Assembly: GCA_018296165.2 (NCBI GenBank)
Contig: JACKQL020000069.1
Coordinates: 1-64,000, forward strand
Length of the DNA stretch: 64,000 nt
Reading direction: 5' to 3'
DNA from: Termitomyces sp. T153
Lineage: Eukaryota; Basidiomycota; Agaricomycetes; Agaricales; Lyophyllaceae
Positions 21,620 to 33,788 of this stretch are shown here, one piece after another. The notes beneath the pieces are model-generated. The model worked only from the letters and a program-made list of their open reading frames with translations. It had not been told where the DNA came from and ran no database searches. The translations under genes and the position numbers were made by a program. The stretch's first letter is position 1; every line of letters begins with the position of its first letter.

Positions 21620-24600
21620 CTAAGGGTGTAGCGGATTGGACCCCAACACTTTTTCTACCAGGGCCGCCCAATCGACCCCCTCGCCGTTCCCAACAGGAGC
21701 AAGTGTTTTGCATTTCCCACCGGTCGATTTCTTGCCTTTGCTGTTTCTTCCACTTCCGATACCACCAGAGAACTTCTTACCAGACACCTTCTGTGCAAGA
21801 CCTTTGACTTCACCAAAATCAGATGTAGCTTGGGCTCGGAGGAAAGCAGCACTTGCTGCCCGGTGGGCCAGGCAGTCTGGAGGAGCATAGCCTTCGAGAT
21901 TGCCTACATACTCTTCAGGAGGATCAGTGCTCATGAGATGCCCATCCTTCCACAAGGAGCCACCGTTCGTCTTGTCAAGTACACCTGTGATGTCCAGGCT
22001 CTCACCGCGTACAATCGGTACAGGTTGTGATGGAGTGACGCAGGGCATGTCAACTTCCTTGCGAAGTACGTGATCGATGTCAACAGCGGAGAAGAAAGCC
22101 ACACCCTGCGGTAGATCATCCATGCCCAACTTGTACGCAAACACGCTACGCGTCCAAAGGTTGGCAATCTGTAGGGCAAGTGCGGCGCGGTACTTATCCT
22201 CCTCCTTGACCAGATAACGGAGCTCGTCGTGTACTGAGATAAGGTAACGCGCGTCGATATTGTACTTGAGGATCAGATGTTCCATTGAGACGATCAGGAG
22301 GTGGAGGTAATCCACGCCGGATGATTGGACAACCCAGTTAATGCGAGAGGGCATGTAGTCAGCACCAAATTCGGCTGGGAGGTATTCCTTGGACAAAGCA
22401 TAAGTCACACCACAACCTAATGCCGGTGTCTGTGGTTTATCAGAGAGAGCAATCTCTTCAAGCTTGTTGAAAACAAAACTCTCCGTGCCACCGAACCAGA
22501 ACTTGCGATCGAACATATCTGACCGGTGAGTATTCTTGCCCTTCGTGGACGCGTACAAATTTTCGGCAAGTTTCTGTGCCTCATCGGGGAGCATTCCAGC
22601 GTTGGATTGCAACAACAAAAGGACAGCGTGACGCATTCCAGCACCATAGATTCGCGAGTAGTTGAAGATCTTGGCTTGATCACGCGAGATACCTAGAATG
22701 CTGGCCGTCTTCGAATGAAGATCTGTCCCGGCCGCTTTCGTACCCTCAAGAGTCATCCAACCAATGGCTGTAGCACCATGCAAACCAAATTGAGCGTCAC
22801 CCATGCAGCTGGAAATCCACAGCTCTTCTGAATCGACATCTGCACCAACGATGGCGTATCCTTCGGGTGCCCGCACCATAGCTTTGAGCTCTGATCCCAC
22901 TCGGTTTTTCTTGGCATTACTGGCCGTCAGCCAGGTCTTTTCGATCGCACGACGGGTAACAGTGCCCATAGTGATAACCTGCGGTAGAATGATACCCCAT
23001 TTTTTCTTTTCGCCTTCGACGGGCTTCGGTATATCAAAGCCCATATTGATCTTCCGATTCTGCCACACGACCATTTGATTCATGATACGATCCCGTGCGC
23101 TGATCCAGTAGCTGCACTGTGTGTTCATGTCCAGTGCCTCTTTCGCCTCACCCCCTGGGCTTTTCAATGTACCATCCTCCGCATATTTCATGAAAGTCTT
23201 ACTGAGTGGGCTTCCGACATTCGCCTTCTCACCATCCTTATGCGGGAGCTTGTAGAAAGAGAACCTTCCGCTTGTCGCCAACTCGTTGAGCGCATCATCC
23301 GCGGGGTCATAGAATGCCAATGGGACCTGGCGTGTTTGGAAATTGACGTCCGCGGGAACACGGAATGCCCACCCATGTTCGCGTGAATGGACAAGGGGCC
23401 ATCCCAACCAAGAGAGGCGGAAGAGGAGGGGAGCGATACGGTTTCGTACAGTTATGTCGAGCGTACCGGGTGGCATGCCTTTCTTAGGTTTTGCGAGCTC
23501 CCAATACCACTTGGGCCAAAGAACAGGAGGGGGTTTAGCTGGTTTGGGTTTTGATTCACGCTTTTTTCGCTTCGGGGTATCACGAACCTCTTCAGAGGCA
23601 GCGTCGTCGTTAGTGATCATTTTCCAGTCCAATTGCTTCGACCAGACATCATCCTGTTCGCCCGATTTGCAGACAATCTCGGCCAGCTGCAACACCCTTG
23701 ATCGGACATCGTCACCTCTGTCACCTGTAGATATGGCGAGTGCAAGTTCGTAGTCGATTGAAGTCATATCGCCGCTTGAGAGGAGTTTTCCAGCATGACG
23801 TGAAGAAAAAAGTTGTGTAATTTTCTTGCCACCTGAAGTTGGAAGACGTTGAACTTCGCCTTTGTCGAGATAGTGCCAACGTTCCTTGTAGGTATACTGG
23901 AGAGGATACCCATTATACGAAAATTTCAATAGAAATGGTAATGTCCTTTCGAGAGCCTTTTTACTGAGAGGATCACTTAAGAGTTCCTGATACCATGCCG
24001 GAACACTGGTGATTTCCGAAGATGTATTGACGGATGTCAGCAGAGTCTCATCTTCGGCCGGCGGACAAGCCTCTTCAATCTAGCTAAAATCAATCATCAA
24101 TGACTAAGTTCACCTGAATGAAAACTCACTGTCTCAGGAGGAATCACCCCTCTTGACTTTCCGGCGACTTTTGGCGTCCAATCCAACTGGCTGAGCCACA
24201 CATCATCCTTCCACTTCTCATCATCGTTCATCAATAACTTCGCTTCCTCAGCCAAGGTTTTCAGCTTGACTTTGACACCTTCCTCCATTTCCCGATACAC
24301 AGCCTCCGCGCGCTTGATATAAGACTCCCACTCATCATTCACGGTGAGAAAGCTCGAACCCATAGTGAGGATACCAGCAAAAGATACTGGATGAGGACAT
24401 CCAGCAAGAAATTCGGGTAGGGCAGCGACATAGACTCGGTGCGTCACATCGACATCGCCGGCGCAATATTCCAAGTATTCGGTGATATTCTCCCGAATAT
24501 CATCAGGAGTGAGCTTCATGAAATCGCTTCTGACCTCCTTGTCTACGTCAATGTTGCAGTGCAATTTTGCAACGTCGGCGAGTGAGTTGGCAGAGGTCAG

Positions 24601-25806
24601 CTCCTCCCACCGTTTGACCGCCACCTCAGCTTCTGATGGGAGCTCCTCCTCGTTGATGAGGGATGGCAGGCTATCTTCCATGTCTTGACGAAGACGACGG
24701 AGCTCCTCCTTCTTGACAGAATCCACCTCTTCCATCATACGCTTCTCGACAGCTGACATCAGTTCAATGATAGCCTCCACAGCCTCCTCTTTCTGCTCGA
24801 CCTGCGTCTCCTTGGATTTGCGATACTTCATCCAAGCGGGACGCTGGTGCGAAGAAATACCCTTAACAGCGACATGTAACGCCATAGTATCCATGAAGCG
24901 ATTCATCGTCGGTTTGAGATTGTACTCTTCCAGAATTCTGCCTCGATCGTACGACACGTTGTGCCCAACGATGACCCTAGGGACAGCAGGATCTCCTAAT
25001 GGTATTAGGTGTTGGGTATTCTTGGATTCGCCCAACAGCCAAGGGGATATCCAAGAGTACCAACCGTTAGGTGATGCCGCACATGCCATGATCGCGTACG
25101 GGTGGTAATTCGGCATCGTTTCCACGTCGAATGTGAGGGTTTGCTCCGGCTTGCCGTCGTGCATAGGATAGGGGACATGTTCGCTGTAGCTCGAGCCATC
25201 TGGGTGGTAGTAATACTTTGTCCATCCGCTCTGTATTTCCCAGTGATCAGGTTGAGGGGGCAATTTGGTCTGCACGAAGGATTGCGCCAGTCCGAGCCAG
25301 GGTTGGGCTGCATGCGAGCCGATACGGTAGAAATGCTCGAGGAGGTTGGAACCCTGCAATGGTGGGAGTGTGAAGCTGGTATCCGGGAGGATTGAACCTT
25401 GGGTAGGGTCGAGACCGTGCATCTCGAGATGCTCACGTGCGATACGGACAAAAGAGGGGTCAGGGGGTGGAAAAGAGACATTTTTGAAGATTTGCGAGTG
25501 AAGCTGTCGTGAGAGTAGCTGTACGCCCAGCTCGTTTCGTTTTGCTGTTAGGGAGGACATCAAGTCTATACTGAGCCTGAGAAAAAAATACAAACCGTGC
25601 TGAACAAGTCTGTCTTCCTTGACCTTCTCCGCTTCACCAGACTCAAGCTTTGCTTGATGGATTTTAGGTTTTCTGGCTGATGCAGTAGCTGGTGGTGATG
25701 ATTTTTGCCGGACTGCTTGTAGGTCGGTTTGTGTAGAAGCATGAAACCACCGAGACAGGTGAGAACTTGGTTGTCGTCTGGTGAGTTCGGAGACTGAACG
25801 GAGCAT
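21620..25806 (-). CDS. MIP1: Mitochondrial DNA polymerase gamma catalytic subunit
   Basis: Two exons, 24130-25806 and 21620-24079, joined by a GTGAGT...GCTAG intron (50 nt), give 1378 residues. The start MLRSVSELTRRQPSSHLSRW is Arg/Ser-rich without acids, as in a mitochondrial presequence. The 3'-5' exonuclease motifs are present: LTFDVETMP (Exo I), VGHNVSYDRGR (Exo II) and YCAGDVDVTHRVY (Exo III). Family A polymerase motifs follow: VGADVDSEELWI (motif A), RDQAKIFNYSRIYGAG (motif B) and SVHDELR (motif C). It replicates and repairs mitochondrial DNA. A 30-nt segment near 25565-25595 reads as LYFFLRLSI but has GTTTGT, TTTTTTTCTCAG and TATAG signals, so it may be a very short intron or retained coding. 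The C-terminal tail past motif C is Gly/Lys-rich. Confidence 0.95.
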
Positions 25807-26284
25807 TGAAACACCATGAAAACCAGAAACGTAGACAGCCTTCTGTTGCGTTGGAAAAGGAAAAAGCAGCCTACCCAATTCTCATTTGACACCAAAAATG
25901 GTGTTGAAGCCGCGATCGTGTAAGACTGGTGGGAAAACCGAAAAGTCGATCTAATCAGATAAAACTACCGCGTTGTCATTCTCCACACACCGCAGCGACA
26001 TGCGTGCTACTCCACGTTGCCCAACAGATGCCTTCGGCTGTCAAGCTTTCAGACACCGGGACACCGTGGAAGTGGGCACAACAATGTGCAAGGCCGGTCG
26101 CCGTACATATAGATTTGAAGGTCACGAGACGGACAGATAGGTCCGTCCGTTCCTTTCGCGAGGGAAGATCAGGTTTCCTCTGAGAAATCCATTCCTTAAG
26201 GTCTTACTCTCATTAATATATAATTGTTCGGTCGCTGGTCATATACCTCTTCTTTGCTCCACTTTTTCTTGACCTCTGTCGCTC
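25807..26284. promoter_or_regulatory. Shared divergent promoter region of MIP1 and SCOT
   Basis: The two start codons lie 478 bp apart and face away from each other, so their promoters must lie here. TTAATATATAATTG near 26213-26226, about 60-70 bp before the SCOT ATG, is a plausible TATA-like element. Both products are mitochondrial. Co-regulation is inference. Confidence 0.45.
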
Positions 26285-28380
26285 ATGTACGCCCAGGTCT
26301 ACAGAGCCAGGCTCGCTTCCGGGGCTTCCCTGAGGATATCTGCTTTTTTCTCGACGAGGAGGAAGTATAGCGTCGCTGTTAACACTTCTGAATCCAAGAA
26401 ATCGAAACTATGGAAATCGGCCGATGAGGCTGTCAAGGACATCAAGTCGGGTGATGTCCTCCTGTGCGGAGGTGCGTAGATTAATGTGTTAATCAGCGAC
26501 TCACGCGTCTGTTTCTCACGTCGTACAGGTTTTGGCGCAGCTGGAATCCCTGGTGAGTGACATGCCCTCGTCATATCATTTCAGACGTTAAATCGATCCG
26601 ACAGACACACTTCTTAGAGCTCTAACCAAGCGAAAAGACACTGTGAAGGATTTAACTGGTGTTTCCAACAATGCGGGATTTGGAGATTCGGGTCTAGGTG
26701 CGGCATGAGTTCACCGGTGTTGTCCGTCTCAACTCATTATATGCGTTATAGGAAAGCTTCTCAACTCAGAACAACTCTCCAAAGTCGTCGCGTCATACCC
26801 TGGAGGGTGAGAACGACCTTCTTACATCATCGAGTTAACTGGTTGAAGATTTCTATAGAAATAAGTTGTTTGAAACCTTGTTCCTCCAGGGTGGGATTTC
26901 ATTGGAGCTGGTACCCCAAGGAACCCTTGCCGAGCGCATTCGCGCCCATGCAGCTGGAATCCCCGCCTTCTTCACACCTACTGGCGCATCAACAGCAGTA
27001 GAAGAGGGTTCTATTCCTCAACGGTACAACAAGGGTGGTCTCGCGAATGGTATTGCTATTCCCGGAATTTCGAAAGAGGCAAGGGAGTTCGATGGTAGGA
27101 GATATGTTATGGAAACCGCCATCGCAGGCGATGTCGCATTTATTCGAGCATGGAAAGTCGATGAAGTAGGAAACTGTGTGTTCAGGTATGCTAAACCTTC
27201 ATTTTTCTTCCAATAATCAACTTCAACTAATTGATTCGTGCGTAGATATGCTTCTCAGAACTTCAGCACCGTCATGGCTAAAAACGCGAAAGTCACAATC
27301 GTCGAGGCTGAGCACATCGTTCCCGTGGGCTCCATCTCACCCAACTCCATCCACCTCCCCGGAATTTACGTCGACCGCATCGTCCCTGCCGAGACCGAAA
27401 AAGTCATTGAAATTGTTACCCTCGCGCAGGAATCGTCAGCTGACGAGTCTGCACTTTCGCCAGAGAAGGCGGCTGCACAGGCACAGCGCCGGTACATCGC
27501 GAGGCGTGCGGCGAAGGAGATCAAAGATGGGTACTATGTCAACTTGGGAATTGGAATGCCGACGCTCGTTCCGGAGTTCCTTGACAAGGGCGTACGTGTG
27601 TGGCTGCAGAGTGAGAATGGGATTTTGGGCATGGGACCGTATCCGACGAAAGAGCAGCTTGATGCGTAAGTCCATTGATTAGATGAGAGCTGAAGGTGTG
27701 TACTAACAGATTGCCCTTTCTAGCGACCTCATCAATGCCGGGAAGGAGACTGTCACTCTTGTTCCTGGTGCATCTATCTTTGGTCTGTTGCGCGTCTCAC
27801 AAGGTTTGACTCTGTGTATTTGTATTGATATCTCTACATAGACTCAAGCGAATCCTTCGCTATGATTCGTGGTGGCCACGTTGATGTTGCGATCCTCGGA
27901 GTGAGTGCATCTTGGAGCTGATTAGGTATTCTCTTTTTGCACACGCTGACATGTTCAACGTCAGGCTATGGAAGTCTCTCAGGCAGGTGACATTGCCAAC
28001 TTTATGATCCCAGGCAAAATGCTCAAGGGTATGCTTGTTCACACGTGCCTTTTCCAAGTACTTTTCGACTTACGCATACATGTCGCTCAGGTATCGGTGG
28101 TGCCATGGACCTCGTCTCGAACCCCGACAAGACCAAAGTCATTGTCGTCATGGAACATACTGCCAAAGGGGGCCGTCACAAGATCCTCAAGCAGTGCGCT
28201 CTCCCGCTTACTGGTGCACGCGCCGTTAGCACCATCGTCACGGAGCTTGCCGTGTTCGACGTCGACCGTACTGCGGGTGAACTGACGCTCATTGACCTTG
28301 CGAAAGGCGTTACTATTGATGAAGTCCGGGCTAAGACTGGGTGTGACTTCAAAGTCCGAAGCCACCTTGGAACGTGGTGA
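26285..28380 (+). CDS. Succinyl-CoA:3-ketoacid CoA transferase, mitochondrial
   Basis: The start [20 protein letters not shown] followed by [10 protein letters not shown] is a mitochondrial presequence. Exon 1 ends at 26471; a 24-nt micro-exon (26529-26552) encodes FGAAGIP, the CoA-transferase GxGxxGxP-type signature; further exons carry [37 protein letters not shown] and [16 protein letters not shown] (alpha half). The beta half has [18 protein letters not shown] and [10 protein letters not shown], with the catalytic Glu, then [17 protein letters not shown] and [18 protein letters not shown]. It ends at TGA 28378-28380. Alpha and beta are fused as in eukaryotic SCOT. The enzyme moves CoA from succinyl-CoA to acetoacetate, or in fungi may detoxify propionyl-CoA; the exact donor pair is not shown by sequence. 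Nine or so short introns. Confidence 0.92.
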
Positions 28381-29481
28381 TGAGGAGATTTGTTTTTTCT
28401 CGACCATTTATTTATTTGCACGCTGCCGATAGCTCTATTAGAGGTTTAGCCTGATAGGAGTGGCGCACATTATGGACTCAGGTCATATAACCAGAACGCA
28501 GGAAAGAAAGCGTTGTCCTGTAAGGGTAATTGGGTCGCTTCACGTATATGTATATTCAAGTGCATTGAATGGAATGTTTCGCATAGTTGTCATTTCACGC
28601 CAAACTAAAAAAAGTGAGTTTCTCCTAATCATTTGGCACTCAGTAGTGGTGCATCATCACAGAGAGACCAGTGGCCAAGAAACGAGCTTGCAGAGATGGA
28701 GGAGGTAAATATCGTTGGTGGATCTTATGGCTGAGCTGTATAGGTACAGTTCCACAGCAAAGTCACATTGCTGGAAAAACTATCCATAAAACAATGTAGA
28801 AGCCACTTTTAGGACCAGATCTTGAATTGACTCCAAGAAATCCCGATAGACACCAGGGTCGACTTCCACACTTTGAGTCTAAAGCGAAGTCAAGTGGCTA
28901 TGGAATAATACAACTGTAAAGGCGCCCATTCGTGTTTCTCATGATACCATAAACCAAGTATATCAATGCAAAAGGTACGGAGACTAATAGATGCATCATG
29001 TGGAATGGTTTTCCAGAGAATGTCGAAAGAGTTGATACTCCAAACGGTTCCAATTTTCTTGCAACGATTCAGGGCTCCCGTCAAAACGACATTCGATAAA
29101 TATGGGGTCAACAGGAGGAAGAATGCTACAAAGACTCCACTGGAAAGGCGACCTGAATATGGGACACATTGCTACGGGATACTGACAGCGGGAACAAATA
29201 CGTCCGAAATATCTAAGAAGGGTGTGTCTACACGGGCGGCATAAAGACCTCCTTTGAGAGCAATTCTTCAAGCTGGCGATCGTTATTGGCGAGCTCGAGT
29301 GCATATTCATCTCGGGTTGAGAGGTTCCGTATGCTTAATTACGTGTTCAGATGGTCTCGGCAATCAACAGTGACGCAAGTGATGCCGAAGGCGCGCCGAG
29401 TCATTCCGTGGAGTCCCTCTACATAGACCCTCACCGCAACTGTCGTCTACCTAGCCTGCTAAAGCGAGATTTACTTCAGAG
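28381..29481. other. Intergenic, no feature recognised
   Basis: Short open frames on both strands around 28890-29310 overlap each other and show no known motif or splice pattern. Possibly decayed sequence; nothing supportable. Confidence 0.45.
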
Positions 29482-30891
29482 ATGCTCGCATCTCAGGGCA
29501 TGCGGACCACGATCCGCCATGTCCATGTTCTTCCGAACAAAACCGGGGTGGGCACCTCAACTACAAGGGGCCTCCACATACCCTCCTATGTCCGGGTCCA
29601 TCCTCGTCTCCCAAATCTAGGCCAAACCCAAAAACTTTTCAGCCAATCTAGACACATCATCACTCAGTTTTTCAAACATCTCACAACTTCTGGCATCCGT
29701 GTGCCGGTTCCAGCGTCTGTTGCAAATGCAAGGAACGGCATAGGGCGATATCCTACCATCCAGCAAGGCTTTTCTCTACATGTCAAGAATGCCTTGGCTA
29801 GTTCTTCCAAGGGTCCATTTCTTCCTCGTTCTCCTCGTCCACTTCCAAGGAGTGTCGCCCAAGTCGGTCTTGGAACTGCCAGAAACTTCTCATCTACCAG
29901 ACCCGTTTTTCAGAATTTGGTAGAGAACGTACCTATCGCAGGACGCGCGGTCTACAATGCTGATCTCGACATCAAGCTCCGCAAAGAGAAAGAGGCGATG
30001 GGCAAGCCTTTGAAAGGATGTTCCAAGAAGCAAGGTGGCAAGGAGATGCTTAAGCCCCGAGCTCATGTTTTCTCCTCGAAGGAGAACAAGTCTAACAAGG
30101 ACACCGAGAGGGAGGCCGAGCTTGACAAATATTTTGCTTCACCCGTCATCCCCGATGTGACTACGTGTCTCCTGATCCCCCTCGCGCCGACTCCTACCAC
30201 GCGAGTCCCGCTTCAAGAGGATCCCGGGTCATTGCTCTCACTACCTACGTTAGCATCGATTCATAACAATCACGAAATTCACTCTCTGCGTGTTTCATCA
30301 TTGTTCTCCCGGCTCGACGCGGGGAACGTATGGACGCGCGGAGTGAAGTGCTCCGCGTTTTCGCATGGAGGAGGTACAGATGGTGTCTGCACCATGCTCA
30401 AAGTCGAATTTGTGGGCTGGACAAAAGCCGAGGTTCGTAGTGTGCTTGGCGAAAGCGGGTCGGGTTGGTGTGTTCTTGAGGAAGTGAGAACGCCATCAGA
30501 GTCGAGCGGCTCAGGTGCCCTTAGTGATTCGGACTTTGACGATAGTCTGTCGGATACGTCTGCCCTTACTGGAACGTTTGAGGTCAGTCGAAGTGGCAGT
30601 CATACGGATTTGATGGGTGGTTTGGGACTGGTCGACCCTTCTGAATCGCTTCTGATCCCTACACTGGATTTTTCGTCGTCGTTTTTGGCTGCTTCCTCGC
30701 CTGCTTCAACATCGCAGCGTTCCTTCTCGCTCGTTCAGTCCGATGGGGACTTTGATCCGTGGTTGGACAATGAAGCGCCCTCGGATGGTGGATTGTCAAG
30801 TACGAATAGTTGGGTCGATTCCTCATCGTATAGTGGGTGGAACGGGTTCAGTTCACAGTTTGCGGGGAAGGTGGATGCAGCCGGATTCTGA
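29482..30891 (+). CDS. Unrecognised protein, Ser-rich, single exon
   Basis: An uninterrupted frame of 469 codons, MLASQGMRTTIRHVHVLPNK to KVDAAGF and TGA. The N-terminal 150 residues are basic and Ser/Thr/Pro-rich and include RNFSSTRPVFQNLVENVPIA, followed by a Lys/Glu-rich segment (DLDIKLRKEKEAMGKPLKG). A compact middle (about residues 270-340) has GVKCSAFSHGGGTDGVCTML and KVEFVGWTKAEVRSVLGE; the end is acidic and Ser-rich. I recall similar hypothetical proteins in other mushrooms but know no function. A basic N-terminus with FSSTRP could be a mitochondrial presequence, which is only a guess. The length and codon pattern argue for a real gene. Start choice is uncertain; later ATGs in frame exist. 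Confidence 0.6.
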   Translation: MLASQGMRTTIRHVHVLPNKTGVGTSTTRGLHIPSYVRVHPRLPNLGQTQKLFSQSRHIITQFFKHLTTSGIRVPVPASVANARNGIGRYPTIQQGFSLHVKNALASSSKGPFLPRSPRPLPRSVAQVGLGTARNFSSTRPVFQNLVENVPIAGRAVYNADLDIKLRKEKEAMGKPLKGCSKKQGGKEMLKPRAHVFSSKENKSNKDTEREAELDKYFASPVIPDVTTCLLIPLAPTPTTRVPLQEDPGSLLSLPTLASIHNNHEIHSLRVSSLFSRLDAGNVWTRGVKCSAFSHGGGTDGVCTMLKVEFVGWTKAEVRSVLGESGSGWCVLEEVRTPSESSGSGALSDSDFDDSLSDTSALTGTFEVSRSGSHTDLMGGLGLVDPSESLLIPTLDFSSSFLAASSPASTSQRSFSLVQSDGDFDPWLDNEAPSDGGLSSTNSWVDSSSYSGWNGFSSQFAGKVDAAGF

Positions 30892-31136
30892 TTGCGTATC
30901 ACTATAAACGTTCTTCAGTATCTTTCTCAAACATGTATATGTATACAATCATCACCGTTACATGACCATCATAACATGACTTTCTTGTGTTTGTAGTAGC
31001 CATAATGTTGATACGTCACTCGACTTGATATAGCTTCATAACCTATTTATTGTTTTGGTGGCGCATAACTATGACAGAAGATATGTCGATAAATACCAAA
31101 GCGAAACTGCTGGGAAGTACACAAACTCTTGTCTTT

Positions 31137-31290
31137 GGAGTATTTGGAGTATGAAGGTCTGTTAAAGTTTGCAATATCAATAAATGCTGTATGTAGATTA
31201 TGCGAATTTTACGTCAAGACATGATGAATTCACAGATAACAAGAGAGATGACAAAATCAACAGCGATTTCAGAAGGAGCGAGACAAAAGG
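31137..31290. repeat. Dispersed repeat, copy A, 3' of the FunK1 gene
   Basis: CTGTTAAAGTTTGCAATATC...AATGCTGTATGTAGATTATG, then ACGTCAAGACATGATGAATT...ATAACAAGAGAGATG, closely match two blocks at 35920-36110 (copy B) in the same order and orientation. Copy B has about 100 bp more between the blocks. Both lie just 3' of minus-strand protein-kinase genes. Confidence 0.6.
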
Positions 31291-31379
31291 CTCGATGTTC
31301 AGCAGTGCTATAGTATGATTCGATCCCCCCTCTCTCCTAAATTGCACATGCAGGGAATGAAATGGGCGGCGTTCCTGAA

Positions 31380-33788
31380 TCACTCCCTACTACGCTGCTT
31401 GCCACTTGTGCGTATCCGGGACGACCTCCTTCTTGTCTCTGCGCCTTGAAGTGGCGAGCCTGAAGCAGATTGTCTACTCCTTTTGCTTGAGCTGCCACTC
31501 CTACCAGCATCCTCCAGCTCGTGCTCGTGTGTACGTATTTGGGACGACCTCTGTGTCTCTGAGCCTTGACGCCGTGAACCTGAAGCAGATGGTTTACTTC
31601 TTTTGCTCGAGCCACTCCTTCCTATGTCCTCCAACTCAGGCACAAGTGAACGCTTAAGAGATTTTTCTGTAGCATGCAAGTCAAGTAGAATATCATAAGG
31701 CTTGTCGTCTGCGGGCGCGGGCCAGTCTTCCGCCGCCAAAGCGTCAGCGAAGAAGACATTCATTACGTCATGATTATCGAGGTCACGTTGGTGCATGGGG
31801 GTCGGTCCTGGTTTGGTTTCTATATGCAAAGGCAGGCGAAGCGTACCCTTAAGGACAGCCACCCGTTCCTCACCCGTTATCCGCCGTTGATTCGGGATAA
31901 ATTTTGCAAGCTCAGTCTCTATCCACTGTTTAACAGCTCGAATTGAGAACCAAACCCATCGATCCAGAGGGGGAGATGATAGCTGGAAGTCATGGCCAAT
32001 GTAGTCTTTGTGCAAGAAGAGATACTTTCGGGCTGTTCCACCTGTGTACTCGCCAGTGGGGAGAAGATGTTGGTCATAGAAAACTTTGCCAAGGATATAT
32101 GCTGTCTCTCGTATTTTATTGTGGGGAAAATAGCGTAGAGCATGGTAAATCACGATGAGGACAAAGGACTCGATATCATCCTGGATTGTATGAACATGGT
32201 CATGATGTCCTGCGAGCAGAAGACTTGACATAAACTCCCAAGTCCCCTATCAAATCGCGTGAGTATGATTGACGAGTACTGCATATCCGACTTACTGTGT
32301 GCTCATGCCGTTGTATATCTTTTTCTTTTTTTGCCATATCCCAATCATTGAGAATTCCTCCAGCAGAAGTGATGAGGATATTATTTGCACTGACATCGCG
32401 ATGAATGATGCCACATCGTACGTATGCCTGCCAATGACCTAAAAGGGTGTTTGAGTCAATATTCCCGAAACAAAGTCATCACAGACTCGCCAATGAATGC
32501 GTGCGAAACAACGAGTAGCATGTGTTTAGAACTCGTAAAATTCTTGAGAGGCTTTCCGATTACACTCGAAACGAAACGATGGAGGAAACGTTGAGTAATC
32601 CTCCGCCAATTTTTCCCACACTTCCAAGTACCATCCATTTTGAAAGAGGGTGGCGCAGCAGAAACATCACCCCAACCTTCGTCAGCCTCCTCGGCGGTAA
32701 CGTAAAGGTCAGTCCTTGTCACGCCGCCATCAACATCACCTCCACAGATATATATAGGAACATGTTCAACTTTTGCTTCTCGGAGCTCGCGAAGAATGTC
32801 AGCCTCTGGAGACAAGCTGTGTGCCCGCCATGCATCCTTAAGGAGGTATTTCTGCTTCGTTACAATCTCGTACACAGGATAGGTTCGAGTGCATCGGCCG
32901 GTGAGTGACCGAGGTTCTGACATAGAACCCCAAGCAAGAAACTCGCGGGCTTTACCATCTTCCCCAGACACAGTGAACACGATAACTGGACGTTCAGCTT
33001 TGGGTTTCCATTCCTCAAGCTCCATGTGAGCAATTCTCGCCTCCTCGGGTGTCGCACGTCGAACGAAGGGGTCTCTACCTCGGCCAACATCATCAAGGTG
33101 AGAAAATCGCCATAGAAATTCCACGAGGTACGAACAGTCACTCTTAAAATTGAATCTTTCGGAGACGATAGCACCAGCACGGTCCCAGCGAATGAAACGG
33201 ACATAGGTCCCGAAGAGAAAAATGGTGAAGGCATGACGGCGATGTTGGCGGGAAAACCACTCAGTTGCGTAGTGAATGAGTTGACTACGAGACCTCATGC
33301 CTGCATCAGTAAAGGATTCGAACCTCCAGTCTCTGCAGGCCTTGCCTTCTGGGGGATCGACAAAGGCATCATCGCTGCCATGGGCTTTGAGCTCGCTATG
33401 AAGCTCGAGTTCTTCAAACTGGGTAATCTTTTGTGATACATCTAGACCTTCGCGATAAACGCCGGGATCAGGTTTGAGACCTGGGCGATTTATGATGTCC
33501 TTGTCGATGTAATAAGATGTATTGACCATCTTAAATCGCGGGATAAATTTATGGTCGGTGATGACCTTGACCTATAACCATGCGTGAGACAGTTGACCAG
33601 ATGGCTGAATAAGGTCGACCTACGTAAGGGCCGTACATTTCATTCTCTTTGGTTTTCTCCGGGATGGCACCGGCGAAGAGATCTTTCCTGAACTTGGGTT
33701 TTCTAAGCCGTGCCTTGGGTAAAAATTCATCAAGGAATTTTTGTACAGACATCGGGCCCAAGATCAGCTGTTCCATAGAAGCATTCAT
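31380..33788 (-). CDS. FunK1-type protein kinase
   Basis: Four exons on the minus strand starting at 33788 (MNASMEQLILGPMSVQKFLD); introns near 33572-33622 (GTAGGT...TTATAG), 32441-32490 (GTGATG...TTTTAG) and about 32245-32296. The domain is the fungal FunK1 kinase (PF17667): an N-terminal part with RSQLIHYATEWFSRQHRRHA, FLFGTYVRFIRWDRAGAIVS; then GIIHRDVSANNILI (catalytic HRD loop with Asn) and LNDWDMAKK, where DWD takes the place of DFG as usual in this family; then TGTWEFMSSLLL and HTIQDDIESFVLIVIY. The C-terminal tail holds two copies of a 38-residue basic Ser/Arg repeat (ELEDxGRSGSSxKRSxxSAS). Substrate unknown; the family is expanded only in mushrooms. It ends at 31380. Confidence 0.88.

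Noticed and set aside
33300..33325. tRNA T-arm-like GGAGGTTCGAATCC on the minus strand
   Set aside because: It lies inside the FunK1 coding exon (WRFESFTD) and no acceptor, D or anticodon arms are found.
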